Shown in pieces: positions 22,627 to 33,074 of a DNA stretch of 64,000 nucleotides. The stretch covers positions 372,001 to 436,000 of the forward strand of contig BCHP01000004.1 in the NCBI GenBank assembly GCA_001599675.1, written 5' to 3'. Position numbers and translations under genes: made by a program. Origin of the DNA: Basipetospora chlamydospora. Lineage: Eukaryota > Ascomycota > Sordariomycetes > Microascales. The notes beneath the pieces were generated by a model that was not told where the DNA came from, did no database searches, and saw nothing but the letters and a program-made list of their open reading frames with translations. Numbering within the stretch: position 1 is the first letter of the stretch; the number at the start of each line of letters is the position of its first letter.

Positions 22627-23269
22627 TTACACAAACGGCGGCAGCCTGAAGGGGTACCCGCCGTTCTTCATCCGGAAGATGCTCAGGAAGAAACTGTACG
22701 CGACGAAGAGGATACCGCCAAAGACGAAGACGACCACCTGCTGAGTTTTGGGGTCCGCGATCCTGGGCACCTTGACGGCGAGCGAGATGGCGCAGAAGGC
22801 CATGATACCGTCTTTGGAATCTATGTTAGCACACATACTCGGAGTCTTGCGACTTGAGAAAAAGAGGGATCCCTAACGAAGTGACCTCCAAGGGCCGGCA
22901 AAAACTTACACATGGCGGCAACAATCTGCGTCTCCATGCCGTACTGGGCCTGGAACCCCGGCGAAAAGTAGGCAAGGTTGCCCCTCTTATCAGTGCCAAC
23001 GTACGGAACCTTTCTTATGTGGTTGTACATGTGGCCGCTGGTAAAGAGGAGGATGCCGATCAGGCTGGCGGCCGCCCAGACGTTGCGGTTCTGGATGATG
23101 GGGATCACGTAGGGGGCCGCCGTCGCGATGAGAGTCAGGACGCCGAGGACGGTGGTGGTAGTGGCGGCCCAGCGCATGTAGTTCACGGGCCTCTGCACGG
23201 CCGGGTGCGGGCGGTCCGGCATGTGACGGGCGATCCAGGCGTGGACCTGCTCGGCGGTTTGAGAGCTAA

Positions 23270-23316
<47 letters not shown>

Positions 23317-23913
23317 CCTAGTGTCAGTTTTATTTGGGCTGGTTGATAAGGAATCAGGGCGTCCAAAGATGAATTTATCAGTACTGACCCGCTTGTAAAG
23401 TCATATCGGGCAGGCTCCGGCGAGTCGGCGGCGTGGGGGCCGATGGTAGGCTCGAAGTGAAGAAGGACGGGTGCCGTTTGGAGGCCGAGCTAGATACGGG
23501 TTTCGTCAGTTTGCAGCCACGACGAGAGGGGGGGCTCGCAGAGACCATCCACAGTGACGTACGGAAACGAAAATATCCCTGCCATCCTTAAAGTCAAGCG
23601 TCGCGAAGACCACGCGAGACTCGGCGTTCTTGTCGCCCTTGACCCAGCTCTTGGAGAGCAGCTCCCACTCGGGCTGGAACTCCCGGCACAGCTGGCACTG
23701 GTAGCGGGGGTCCATGGCCGTGAGGAGGACGGCTACGCTGTAGTCGCGCGGGGCGGCGGTGAGGGACTTGTAGCTGACTTCGGAGAGCTTGATGGGGGTC
23801 GACTTGAGGCCCTTGGCGTGGTACTCCTGGAAGCGCTCCTCGGGGGACTTCTTGGCCGCCAGGGCGCCCGCGACGAGCAGGCCCGCCGAGAGGAGTGTCT
23901 TGAAGAAGCGCAT
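22627..23913 (-). CDS. oligosaccharyltransferase OST3/OST6-family subunit
   Basis: Four exons on the minus strand: 23913-23563, 23489-23389, 23265-22910 and 22820-22627, giving 333 residues. Residues 1-~19 are a signal peptide. A lumenal thioredoxin-like domain follows, with the redox motif YQCQLC (Cys73-Cys76). Four membrane segments lie in the C-terminal half: WAATTTTVLGVLTLIA..., AAASLIGILLFTSG, a segment rebuilt across the last intron (AAMYSKDGIMAFCAISLAV), and VVVFVFGGILFVAYSFFLSIF. This is the layout of yeast Ost3/Ost6, which hold nascent glycoproteins by mixed disulfides for N-glycosylation in the ER. The second intron contains a run of 46 C on the transcribed strand directly before its CTTAG acceptor. 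The start ATG has an AACACGATG context and leads straight into the signal peptide. Confidence 0.93.
23270..23315 (+). repeat. G46 homopolymer inside an OST3/6 intron
   Basis: An unbroken run of 46 G. Read on the transcribed (minus) strand it is C46, ending two bases before the intron's terminal TAG. It therefore occupies exactly the position of the polypyrimidine tract. Assembly length is uncertain. Confidence 0.85.
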
Positions 23914-24591
23914 CGTGTTGGTTGTTTTTTTCTTTTCTTCCTTGTCACTTTGGCTTCTAACGGGCTTTGAAGAGGGTCGGGAGGGTCGGGGCTATATTTC
24001 GTGGACTCGGTGCACTGCGCGAACTGATAGCTTCATGTTAGTGGCGTTTCGTCGGCATTGGGCTCAATTGGTAGAATTCAAGACACACCTAGTCAGGGGG
24101 GACAATCATGGGAGTCTAGCGGGACTCAAGTTCACGTCCGAGGGCTCTCTACCCATACGTGATGCTGTTGGATGATTGACTGCAGCTATGAGCTCTCTCC
24201 GTATCTTGAGGTGAGGTCCAGCTTGGCGTCGTAGGTGGCCTTTTCCGGCGTTGCAGCTTCATGCAGCTCCGTCACAAGCACTGTACAGCATCAATTCTAC
24301 CGTAGTTTTGCCCCCCACAAATCACCATATCACGCTAGACCGCTTTGGGAAGTCTGTTTACTCCTCCCCCTCAGCTCTTCTGTGCCGTATTTTGTTCCAA
24401 CACGCCCATGACGACCTGAGCAACCACTCAACTACCATCCAGCTCACACTCGAGCCGCTTCACCATTTCTCGACATCATCCATCCCCAAATTTCACATCT
24501 CGCTCCACACAACTCACACATCATCAACATATACCATCATAATCAATTCCGGACTCCTGGTTCGCCTGTCGGTGACCACAACATCGCAGCC
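23914..24591. other. divergent promoter region, OST3/6 and coiled-coil gene
   Basis: A bidirectional intergenic stretch between two divergently transcribed genes. The right half is CT/CA-rich leader-like sequence before the ATG at 24592. A tRNA-like patch near 24060-24135 was considered and rejected. Confidence 0.5.
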
Positions 24592-26686
24592 ATGGGACGC
24601 GTCCCCGTCAAGTCGAAGCATACCACCTCCCCAGACAAATCGCGGAAGCAGAAGATGGCTCTGTCCCCAAGGGCAAGTTATCACCATCTTCAATCCAATA
24701 TCATCATCTCGCGTTCATCACACCTCTTTCTAACACAATATGGGCCCTTTAGACGACGCGGAGTGGCCGGATCCACCAGCTCGAGATGAAGCATGAGACA
24801 GCCATCCACAACACGAGAATGATATCCAGAGACGAGGAGGTTCGGAGGCTCAAGCTTCACGAGCTCCGGCTGAAGGACGAAATATCGACGCTCCAGGAGC
24901 GGTTGACACAGAAGGACACGGACGCCAGAAACCTCATGGCCCATCTGCAAGCGCTCGAGGCAGACCTTCAGACGACCAAGGAGGCCATGCGGAAGCAGGA
25001 TGTCCAGCTGAAGACCCAGGCGAGGGACTTTACAAATCTCGAGGTAAACATATGTCCTAGTCTACATCCCCCATGCGGGATGAAGAGACAGCAAAACTTG
25101 GATCCACGTACTGACTAGCTTCAACCCAGACCGAACTCCAATCCTATCATTCCATCTCCCAAGACGCCACCAAGATCCTATCCGAAAAGCTTGCACTTGC
25201 TAGGGAACTCAACGTGCTCAAGCCCGAGGTGGACCACCTCAGGGCCCAAGTTGCCCATCAGCAAACCGTCGTCGCCGAGAAGCTCGCCTTGGAACGCCAG
25301 CTGAACTCCCTCGAGGTCGAGCTCGAGGCCGAGAAGAGATCGAAGCAGCGCGCCCAGCAGCGAGAGGACAAGGAGGAGAACAACGAGCTCCATGCCAAGA
25401 TACAGGACCTCGAGAAGAAGCTCGCCACGGAGAAGAAGCTGAGGCAGCGCGCCCAACAACAAGAGGAGAATGACGGCAACGAGCTCCAGGTGAAGGTCGA
25501 GGAACTCGAGAAGCAGCTCGCGGCGGAGAGGAAGGACAAGGAGCGCGTACGCAAGGAGGGCGAGCGCGCTGAGGCAGAGGCGACGACGCAGCAGGAGATG
25601 ATGGAGCAGAGGCTGGACACAATGAAGCTGAAGCTGCGCGAGGCGAGGCAGGAGCTAAAGCGTTGCCAGGCGGAGCTCAGCGAAGCGAGGGCTGCGTCCG
25701 CCAGACTGTCCGACATTACAGAGAAGACGATGACGCTGCCCGCCATCCGCAAGCAACAAGGCAGCAGGCGAGCTGAAGAGGTGACCACCACGGAGATTTC
25801 AATTGGTACGCCAGGAATGGACGAGCAGAAGGCCAAGAGGGCGCTTAAGAAGCACGGATTGGACGCTACTCTCTCCAACTTTGGCCAGAAGTCGACCTTC
25901 TCCATCACCCCCTTCTTGAACCGCACCAAGCTCATCGACGACTCTCTAGATGATGTCGAGGAGGAAACAGAGGAGGTGGAGAACAGTATGGTGGGTAGGA
26001 CGGCTCAGTCAGCAGCCGAGGTTTCTGAGCAGGTGGAGGACGACGCCCCTGTAAAGCCTGTCAAGCCCAGGGGTAGGCCGAGGAAGATTCTAGGCGAGGT
26101 CCCTGCCGCCAAGAATGTGGCAACCAAGCGCCCCGCGGCCGAGAAGGGCGGGAAAGGAAAGGTCGGTAGGCCCAAGCTCGGAAAGGTTGTCGAGGAGCCT
26201 ACGGAGGAGTCCGAGAACCAGGCCGTCGCTCAGACTATCTCCGCCGGCCCCGCCTCCACAGACGCGGAGGAGCCCGCCGACCACACCGGCGATGTCTCAG
26301 AGGAAGAGCGGCCAATTGAGAAGAAGACGAAGGTAAAGAGCGCCGTCCGCCGTCTCAAGACCGGCCCCACAGCCGCCCTCGCGACGCGTTCAGACAGCTT
26401 AATCACGACGGAGCCGGAGCCGAAGAAGAAGAAGCGCAAGCTGCTGGGCGGCACCAACAGGAGCCTCTTCGACGATGACGACGACGACGCCAACGGCGGC
26501 GGCGAGGCCGAAGCCGAGATGGTGCCCAAGAAGCCGGCAGCCAAGGTCAAGCTGGGGCCCGCCCGGGCACTGGGCAAGCCTGCCGCGGGCGGCGTCGCGG
26601 GGTTGAAGAGGGCGGCGTTTGGGGGCAGGACGTTCTCACCCCTGAAGAAGGATAGGCGCGGGGTTGGGGCGAGCTTCCTGAACTGA
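24592..26686 (+). CDS. coiled-coil nuclear protein with AT-hook motifs, function unknown
   Basis: Three exons: 24592-24672, 24753-25043 and 25130-26686, giving 642 residues. Intron 1 is a GC-AG intron (AGG|GCAAGT donor, CTAAC branch site 20 bases before the TTTAG acceptor). Residues ~40-330 are a long heptad-rich coiled coil. The C-terminal half is acidic and low in complexity, with AT-hook cores GRPRK (about residue 440) and GRPKL (about residue 470), a KKKKRK nuclear localisation signal and an aspartate run. The last ~20 residues (FSPLKKDRRGVGASFLN) look like a conserved terminal motif. Coiled coil, AT-hooks and NLS suggest a chromosome- or kinetochore-associated structural protein, but I do not recognise the family and assign no function. 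Confidence 0.85.
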
Positions 26687-27344
26687 CCGGAAGGGTCAGG
26701 CCATCCCGCTTGAGCTTCTTGAGCTTGAGCTCGAGATTGAGATTGAGATTGTATGTGCTTTTCATCTGGGGCGTCACTTGCATTGTCAGGGTTAAGGGAA
26801 CGGCGTTATCCGGGGTCGTCGGAGTCTCATATTTGTTGTACCATTAGAGGACGGTTTCGGCATATTGGTATGGTAGTCTTCTTGATTAAACACGTTCTTC
26901 ATTCATCACATCTTGGCGGAAGCCCGTAGTACAAACCTGCTGTGTTGTGTTGGTGAAGAATGTTCAGTGGCATCTCAGGCTGCTGTTGTTACTGTTCCCG
27001 AGTTGGTCTGTTCCGAGCGTTCAGTCTTGAAGAAGCGTCGCACTGTGTGATCACTTCTTTCAGCTTCATCTCTCATAAAAATGTCGACATAAAAACATGA
27101 CCATGCAAAGCGTTGCTCATCCCGGACAAAACACGCCACAAGTCCATAATCCACTCTCCTTTTCCCCCAATTACTTCAGTACTTGCTCGATTTATTTCTC
27201 AGGGCGAGCTCCATAACTATACCGTGTAACAGGCATGGTGCTATAAACCGAGACATTCTTTCTCACCAGACCAGCCTTTTGCTCTGAAGAAGAAATCCCG
27301 TTTATATAGAGCTCCATCGGATATCGATGACAGAGCTTTAGACA
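26687..27344. other. intergenic region between the coiled-coil gene and MRM2
   Basis: This holds the 3' flank of the coiled-coil gene, with a short GAGATT-type repeat at about 26731-26750, and the MRM2 promoter. No gene is seen. Confidence 0.5.
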
Positions 27345-29224
27345 ATGTCTTCACCAGTTGCGCGTTTCTTCCCGCGGAACCCGCTGCACTCCACATTCCG
27401 CGCTGGAGCTTGTCTACGCCTAAGGGCAAGCTGTCACGGTGTAGTACTGGCGCCAATTGCTACGGCTACGGCTACGGCTACGGTCACGGCAGCGGCCACA
27501 AGGGCATCGTCTTCATCAGCTTCATCGAGATGGAAGAGCAGGCAGGGGAAGGACCCATACGCCCGCGAGGCGAAGCTCCAGGGGCTCAAGAGCCGCGCTG
27601 CATTCAAGCTCCTCGAGGTATTATATACCTATCCTATTGCATATTCCTATCCTCGCCACCTCTCATATGCTACTTCTTCCAACCCCGTGCATCCGTCAAG
27701 AAACATTCTTCAAGACAACATGAAGCTGACTGAGGCCCTTGGGCCCATGTAATGTAGATGGATGCCAAGTATAGACTCTTTAAGAAGGGACAAATCGTAG
27801 TCGACCTGGCACGTCTCCCCCCCCCCCCCCCCCCCCCCCCCCTTTGTCCCCCCTTCTTCCGGCCTACAAACTACAACTCCTCACCCCTCTCCTCTCTCTT
27901 CCCCTCCTTTTTGACTAACATCACCGCGTTGGAACGAGCGGCGGGGGGAAACGCATAGGGCTTCGCCCCAGGAAGCTGGTCCCAAGTCGCCCTCGAGCGC
28001 ACAAAACCCCACTCCCACGTCCTGGGCATCGACCTCCTGCCGGCCCAGCCGCCCCGGGGCGTCTCCGCCATCCACGGCAACTTCCTCTCGCCGCACGTGC
28101 AGGCCCTGGTGAGGGAGTCCGTGCGGGAGGCGCACGCGCGCCGGAGGGCGGCGGCGAGGGTCCGCGCCGCGGCCGAGAGCGAGCGCGCCAACGAGGCGAG
28201 CCTCGAGGACGCGGAGATGGTCGGCGAGCAGGGGGTGCTGCAGGGCGCGGCGCGGGCCGGGGGCGAGGATGTGCTGGCGGAGAGGAGGAGCTACGTCGAT
28301 ATGGAGAAGGAGGAGATGAGGGATGTGCAGGGCGAGGAGGGCGATGTTGTTGATGACCGCGTGGTCAATGTAAGTCCAAGCCCAGGGGCTCTATCCCGCT
28401 CGCTCACCCGCATACTCTCACTTTCTTCCTCCGGCCCCAACTCCGGCCCCCTCATCTCCGTTACGGTGGGAAGGGGGATTGCCAAGGAACAGAGAAGATG
28501 GCTAACCCTCTCGGCCCCTCTTCCCAGGTAGTCCTGAGCGACATGTCAGAACCCTGGCTCTCCCCCGCAGATTTTCGCAGGGACGGAATGAGTAATGCGT
28601 ACCTTAGGATGATGAACACGAGCGGCATACCCTTCCGCGACCACGCGGGTAGCATGGTACGTCTTCCCCCCTTGGCCCCCAGCTCGCGTCTGCCCACAAC
28701 CGTCTCTCCGTATACCGTTTTTCTCTTTTCCTCCTTCTCGTGAACGTTGTCCTTGCGAGCACTTTCCCGAGGAGTCCAGCCTCTCCTCAGTGTCCCTGAA
28801 GTTCCCCTTGTTCTTTTTTGCTTCTCCTAGGGAGGGTCAAGTCAGACCTAACGGATGGCCACTTTTTTTCCGCCCGAAAACAACAGGACCTGTGCAGCGC
28901 CGCACTTCGGTTCGCGAGCGACACTCTCAAGAACGGCGGACACTTCGTCTGCAAGTTCTACCAGGGATCCGAGGACAAGGAGTTCGAGAAGAGGCTCAGG
29001 AGGATGTTTGACAAGGTGTATCGGGAGAAGCCCGACTCATCACGCAAGGTAAGGACGGAACAACCACCGCCAAAGAGACCATAATCCCCGAACACAACCC
29101 TTTTTTCCACATCACAACAACCTCATGCCTCTATACTGACAATGGGCCCTCTCACACATCACAGGAATCGAGGGAGGCATACTTTGTGGCCCTACGGCGC
29201 AAGAGACAGATAACAGACGAATAG
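27345..29224 (+). CDS. MRM2: mitochondrial rRNA 2'-O-ribose methyltransferase (MRM2/FtsJ family)
   Basis: Six exons: 27345-27617, 27758-27808, 27959-28369, 28528-28656, 28887-29048 and 29165-29224, giving 361 residues. The SAM-binding motif VVDLGFAPGSW (residues 105-115) is rebuilt across intron 2. The FtsJ catalytic tetrad is visible as Lys88 (SRAAFKL), Asp250 (LSDM), Lys311 (CKFYQG) and Glu346 (SREAY). Residues 1-~65 form an arginine/serine-rich presequence with an alanine-threonine run encoded by a GGCTAC hexanucleotide repeat (about 27460-27490), so the enzyme should act on mitochondrial 21S rRNA. A charged insertion of ~85 residues (about 155-245) splits the methyltransferase fold and is absent from bacterial FtsJ. 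Intron 2 must use a GC donor (CTG|GCACGT) to preserve the SAM motif, and it carries a 26-base C run. Confidence 0.93.
27817..27842 (+). repeat. C26 homopolymer in an MRM2 intron
   Basis: A run of 26 C beginning eight bases downstream of the GC donor of MRM2 intron 2. Confidence 0.85.
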
Positions 29225-29489
29225 GGGACGAACAGAAGACGGATGAATAGAACGAATTTGAAACGAAACCCTGGGATATCCGCTACCTTTTTGTATTCCA
29301 CTTTTTGACTTGTTAAAAAGTTCATCAGTTTTTGTTTCATCATGCCTATGTGACGCCGAGACCATGCCTGAAGAAAGATTCTGTACCAAGGCCCAGCAGC
29401 CCGAGTGGAAAGAGACATGAATAAACCATCCACCAATGGACAGCGCTCCAACACACCGCTGACCGACAACACGCGCAAGGTCCAACCAC

Positions 29490-30678
29490 TTAGACCTTGA
29501 AGCCCCTGGATCGCCTGCGGCCACGAGCCTTCTCGAACTTGCGGCCCTTGGACTCGACGTAGGGTTTCTAAAGACAGGATCAGTCAGTATTGGAACAACC
29601 GGTCTTGAGTCCGCCCAGAAACAGGACAGGATCGTCCTGGACAAACGTACCTTGTTCTTGTGGGGGCCGTGACCGAAGTGCTTGAAGGCCTCGCGGGCGT
29701 TCTTGGGGCCGCGGAGGAGGAGGGTGTTGGCACCGGTGGGGGTCTGGAGGGCGAGCTGGTCGAGCGTCATGGCCTTGCCGCCGGCAGCGACGATGCGGGC
29801 ACGGGCGGTGGCGGTGAAGCGGAGGGCCGCGACGTTGACGGTGGGGACCTTGAGGAGGCGGTTGTCATCGGTGACAGTGCCGACGACGACGACGGTCCTC
29901 TTGTCGCCCTCCTTGTGGTTGGTGGCGATGCGAGAGAGGGACACGGGGGGCCTGTTGATGCGGGACATAAACAGGCGGCGGAGGACGACCTTGTTGAAGC
30001 TGGAGTCGGTACGACCTGTTATGCGTGCGAGGGAGAGCAGTTGCGCAATTAGTTTCTGACACCCTTTCAGAGGATTTCAAAACCCCTCCGAAATGAGGGA
30101 CGGAAGGGGGGAAAAAGTGGAATAGATGTTTTCTCGCTACTTACGGACAAGGAAGCGGTACAGCTTGACCAGGAGCTTCAGGTACACATTGTCGCTCTTG
30201 GCCGCGGTGCGGTGCGTGCCCCTGACGTGGTGCTTCTTGAGATCGATAGCTATGAAGTGAAAAAAGGGTATCCGTCAGCCTCGGTGTCCAAGCATGCTCA
30301 TATGCGGCAAAACCAAAGCGTAGAACGGCCCTCTCGTCTGGCTCGTCTCCCGACCCTTCCAGAGGTCGAATCCAAGAAACGCCGAGCTCGCCATTGGGGA
30401 TATCACTCCCCGCTGACAAGTTCGAGCGCCCGGATCGCCATCATGGAAGAATACGTGTCTCAGGGAGAGGCCATTCGAGAGAAACCATTCCAGCGGTGCC
30501 TGCAACGCAGAGAGGAAAAAAGCCGGGCACGAGAACCCCTTCCATCCACGACTCAAGAGCCGCGAGGAGTTTCGATGCCCAGCGATTTTCCTTCCACTTG
30601 CATACTGATAGGATAAAAGGGCGTTCGAATGAAAAGACGAGTCGCCCGCCTTCTTCTTCTTCTTCTTTACGTACCCAT
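29490..30678 (-). CDS. RPL18: 60S ribosomal protein eL18 (RPL18), first coding exon of 4 nt
   Basis: Four coding exons on the minus strand: 30678-30675 (ATGG), 30249-30145, 30015-29651 and 29567-29490. They total 552 nt and 183 residues, the usual fungal eL18 length. The product begins MAIDLKKHHVRGTHRTAAKSD and contains RRTDSSFNKVVLRRLFMSRINRPP and the basic tail GRRRSRGFKV. The first exon was placed by finding ATGG|GTACGT upstream that supplies the missing phase. The resulting 425-nt intron 1 directly after the start codon is typical of ribosomal protein genes. Other introns are 129 and 83 nt. eL18 is a large-subunit structural protein. The short distance from MRM2 (stop at 29222) makes the two genes convergent, with about 265 bp between them. 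Confidence 0.94.
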
Positions 30679-31627
30679 CGTGTCGGTGACTCTGTTCGAT
30701 AACTGGGTGAAGAGTCGATGGGGTGGTTGGTTGTTGTCGCTGGGTGTTGTCGAGAAGGAAAGGTCCAAATCGCGGGAGTGGAGAGAGAGATGGAAAAAAA
30801 TGTTGGTGGTGGTTCCCGAATTGCAGGTCGTGGGTGGTCCGTGCCCATGCCATTAGGGCAATCTGGTCAAGACATGAGAGGGGCAGACGGCCGCCAACAG
30901 TTGTCCCTCTGTAGCCTGTCGGCCTGCTAGATCCACACCACCGCCGGGCCGGGGCTTCTGCTAATATACAGTGTACTCACCAATCCGTCTTGGAGGCCCG
31001 GAGCTGGCGTCGCGGTGGTCACGGTTCAGCTCACTCCCACCCAAGAACACGACCTGACGAAGAGTGTTGAGCAGTACCTAGATGAGCTCTGGTAGTCCCT
31101 TATTCTATCATATGCGATACATTCACTGAATCAATTTCTCCAAGTCGAACCGGGTATCATCCTCGGTCGTCTAGGACGGAGTTGTATGTTAGACGCCATC
31201 ACAAAGCCGGGTTCTCTACCGCTCAATCTTCTCCGGCGTCCGACGAACATGACCATCCATGGCATCGTGCCTCTTTTCCGGAACCGATTCTCTACCAAAT
31301 GAATAGATGCGATGCTACCAATGTTTAAGAACCGGGATTACAGTGGAATCCCCCTAATCCGCCATATATATGCTTCAAACCGAAAAAGAAAAAAAAAAGT
31401 GCCTACACTGACTGTGCTCTCTCTATTAAGAATAACGCCCGATGAATGCCTTCAACATATGGCTCCTACTCCTTCATGCCCCTTTCCTCTTCACAACCCT
31501 TCTTCTTTACCCCTTCATAGAATACCACCCTAGCCCCGCCTCTTCCCACCCTTTTCCCCTTCTCCTTCATACCCTCTTTTCACAGAATACCAACCCCATC
31601 GTCGGCATGAGCAAAAAGGCATAGCAT
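30679..31627. other. eL18 promoter and mitochondrial-carrier 3' flank
   Basis: No gene recognised. The left part is the promoter and leader of eL18. The right part (31380-31600) is CT-rich sequence beyond the carrier's stop codon. Confidence 0.5.
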
Positions 31628-33074
31628 TCATATCGCGTGCTCGTCCCGGTTGTCCCCGGGCCGCAGCGACATGAAGAAGTCCCGGCTCAGCTCGAAGCTC
31701 AGCCAGCTCGACGCCATGCTGGGCGCCACCTTGAGCAGGTTCGGCACGATGCCCTTGTACAAACCACGGACACCCTCTTGCGTGACGATGATGCGGATCG
31801 CGTCCCAGAGGGACTTGTACTGGTAGCCCATGCCGGACATGGTGTTGATCTGGAACCTGCGGCGCAGCACGTCGCTATTCGTAGTATCCATCAGCACTTT
31901 AGGAGAAGGATAAGGGATGAGAGAAAGGGGGCCAACAGGGTGAAGGCTCACAATGGATATGTGCACGTCTGCGCTACTGCGCCTGATATCGCACCGGCCA
32001 ACAACTTCCTGAACGCACTTGGGTTCGACTCGCCCTCGGGCGTAAGAGCTGTTCTAACAAACTCGTACGTCATAAAATTCAACCCGACCTAGAAGACACC
32101 ATACATCTAGGTTAGCAATGTAAAAAGGCTTGGCAAGTTCCATTAACAAGAGGCAGAGACACGCTGCTTGTTTCTTTATGCCAGCACCTCCCCCGACATC
32201 CAAACCAGTACACCATTGTGCTGTGAACTCACATATGGGGCAACTCCCGCTACAGTGGGGATAATGCCACGGTAGAGGGCCATGAATCCACCCTCCGTCT
32301 TGTACATCCGTGTGAGTGTTGTCCACATGCCTGGGAGCTTTTCCGGCTTGTCGCCAAGCTCGGCGAAGGAGGCCGACTGGATGGAGAGGCGCGTCCGAAC
32401 GATGTCCAGGGGGTATGTGAACACGACGGACGTTATGCCCGCCAGTCCTCCGCAGGCCAGCCGGCTGACGGGTGAGAGCTCGCCTCCGAGGTACGGCTCA
32501 AAAAGGTTCTACCAGCCGGATAACAGTCAGCCCACATCCTAACGAAGTCAAGACTGGTATCTTCCAGTCTCCCGGGTGAATGTCCAGAATCACCCATAAA
32601 TCCTCACGGGGATGATACATGGGGTGGGGGGTAGCCTACGTACCCTCTTGTAGAAGTTGTAGCTCCCAAACTGCACGGCGGAGTACGGCACGATGCGTAT
32701 GCAGTTCGTCCCGTTGCCCCTCATGAACCCCCTCCACCCTTCCTCCCTCCACATCTTGCCCAGCGCCTGGCCCACCGACAACTTGTACGCGTCGCGCCCC
32801 ACGCTCTGCACCTGGAACAGGATCTTGAGCCGCTCGAGGGGGCTCACGACGGTTCGCGAGACGGCGCCCGCAATGCCGCCCGCGCAGAAGGCCGCCGCGA
32901 CGGGGGAGGAGAGGGTGTCCTTGAGCCGGTCGATGCGGGTGGGGACCGGCAGGGTCCCCGTGGCGGGTTGTATCGAGGCATTCTGCGGCTGGGGGGTTGT
33001 AACGGAGGCGAGGTTAGCAACGAGAGCAGACTGATGAGAACAAGGGGCGTGACGAAACTCACAATTGTCGCCAT
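31628..33074 (-). CDS. mitochondrial carrier family (SLC25) protein, probably related to yeast Ypr011c
   Basis: Five exons on the minus strand: 33074-33063, 32988-32644, 32508-32233, 32088-31952 and 31874-31628, giving 338 residues. Three ~100-residue repeats carry the mitochondrial carrier signature PX[DE]XX[RK]: SPLERLK, YPLDIVRTR and YPFDVLRRR. Pairs of transmembrane helices accompany each repeat, as expected for an inner-membrane exchanger. The pattern FQVQSVGRDAYKLSVG...GNGTNCIRIVPYSAVQFGSYNFYK and the conserved GIIPTVAGVAPYVGLNFMTYE resemble, from memory, the group containing yeast Ypr011c, an adenosine 5'-phosphosulfate/PAPS transporter. That assignment is uncertain, and related CoA or nucleotide carriers are alternatives. 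The first coding exon is only 12 nt (MATI). Confidence 0.9.

Noticed and set aside
24055..24140. GGCTCAATTGGTAGA resembling a tRNA D-arm, with AGTTCACGTCC resembling a B-box
   Set aside because: The D-stem is broken, no anticodon arm or acceptor stem forms, and the B-box lacks the invariant bases.
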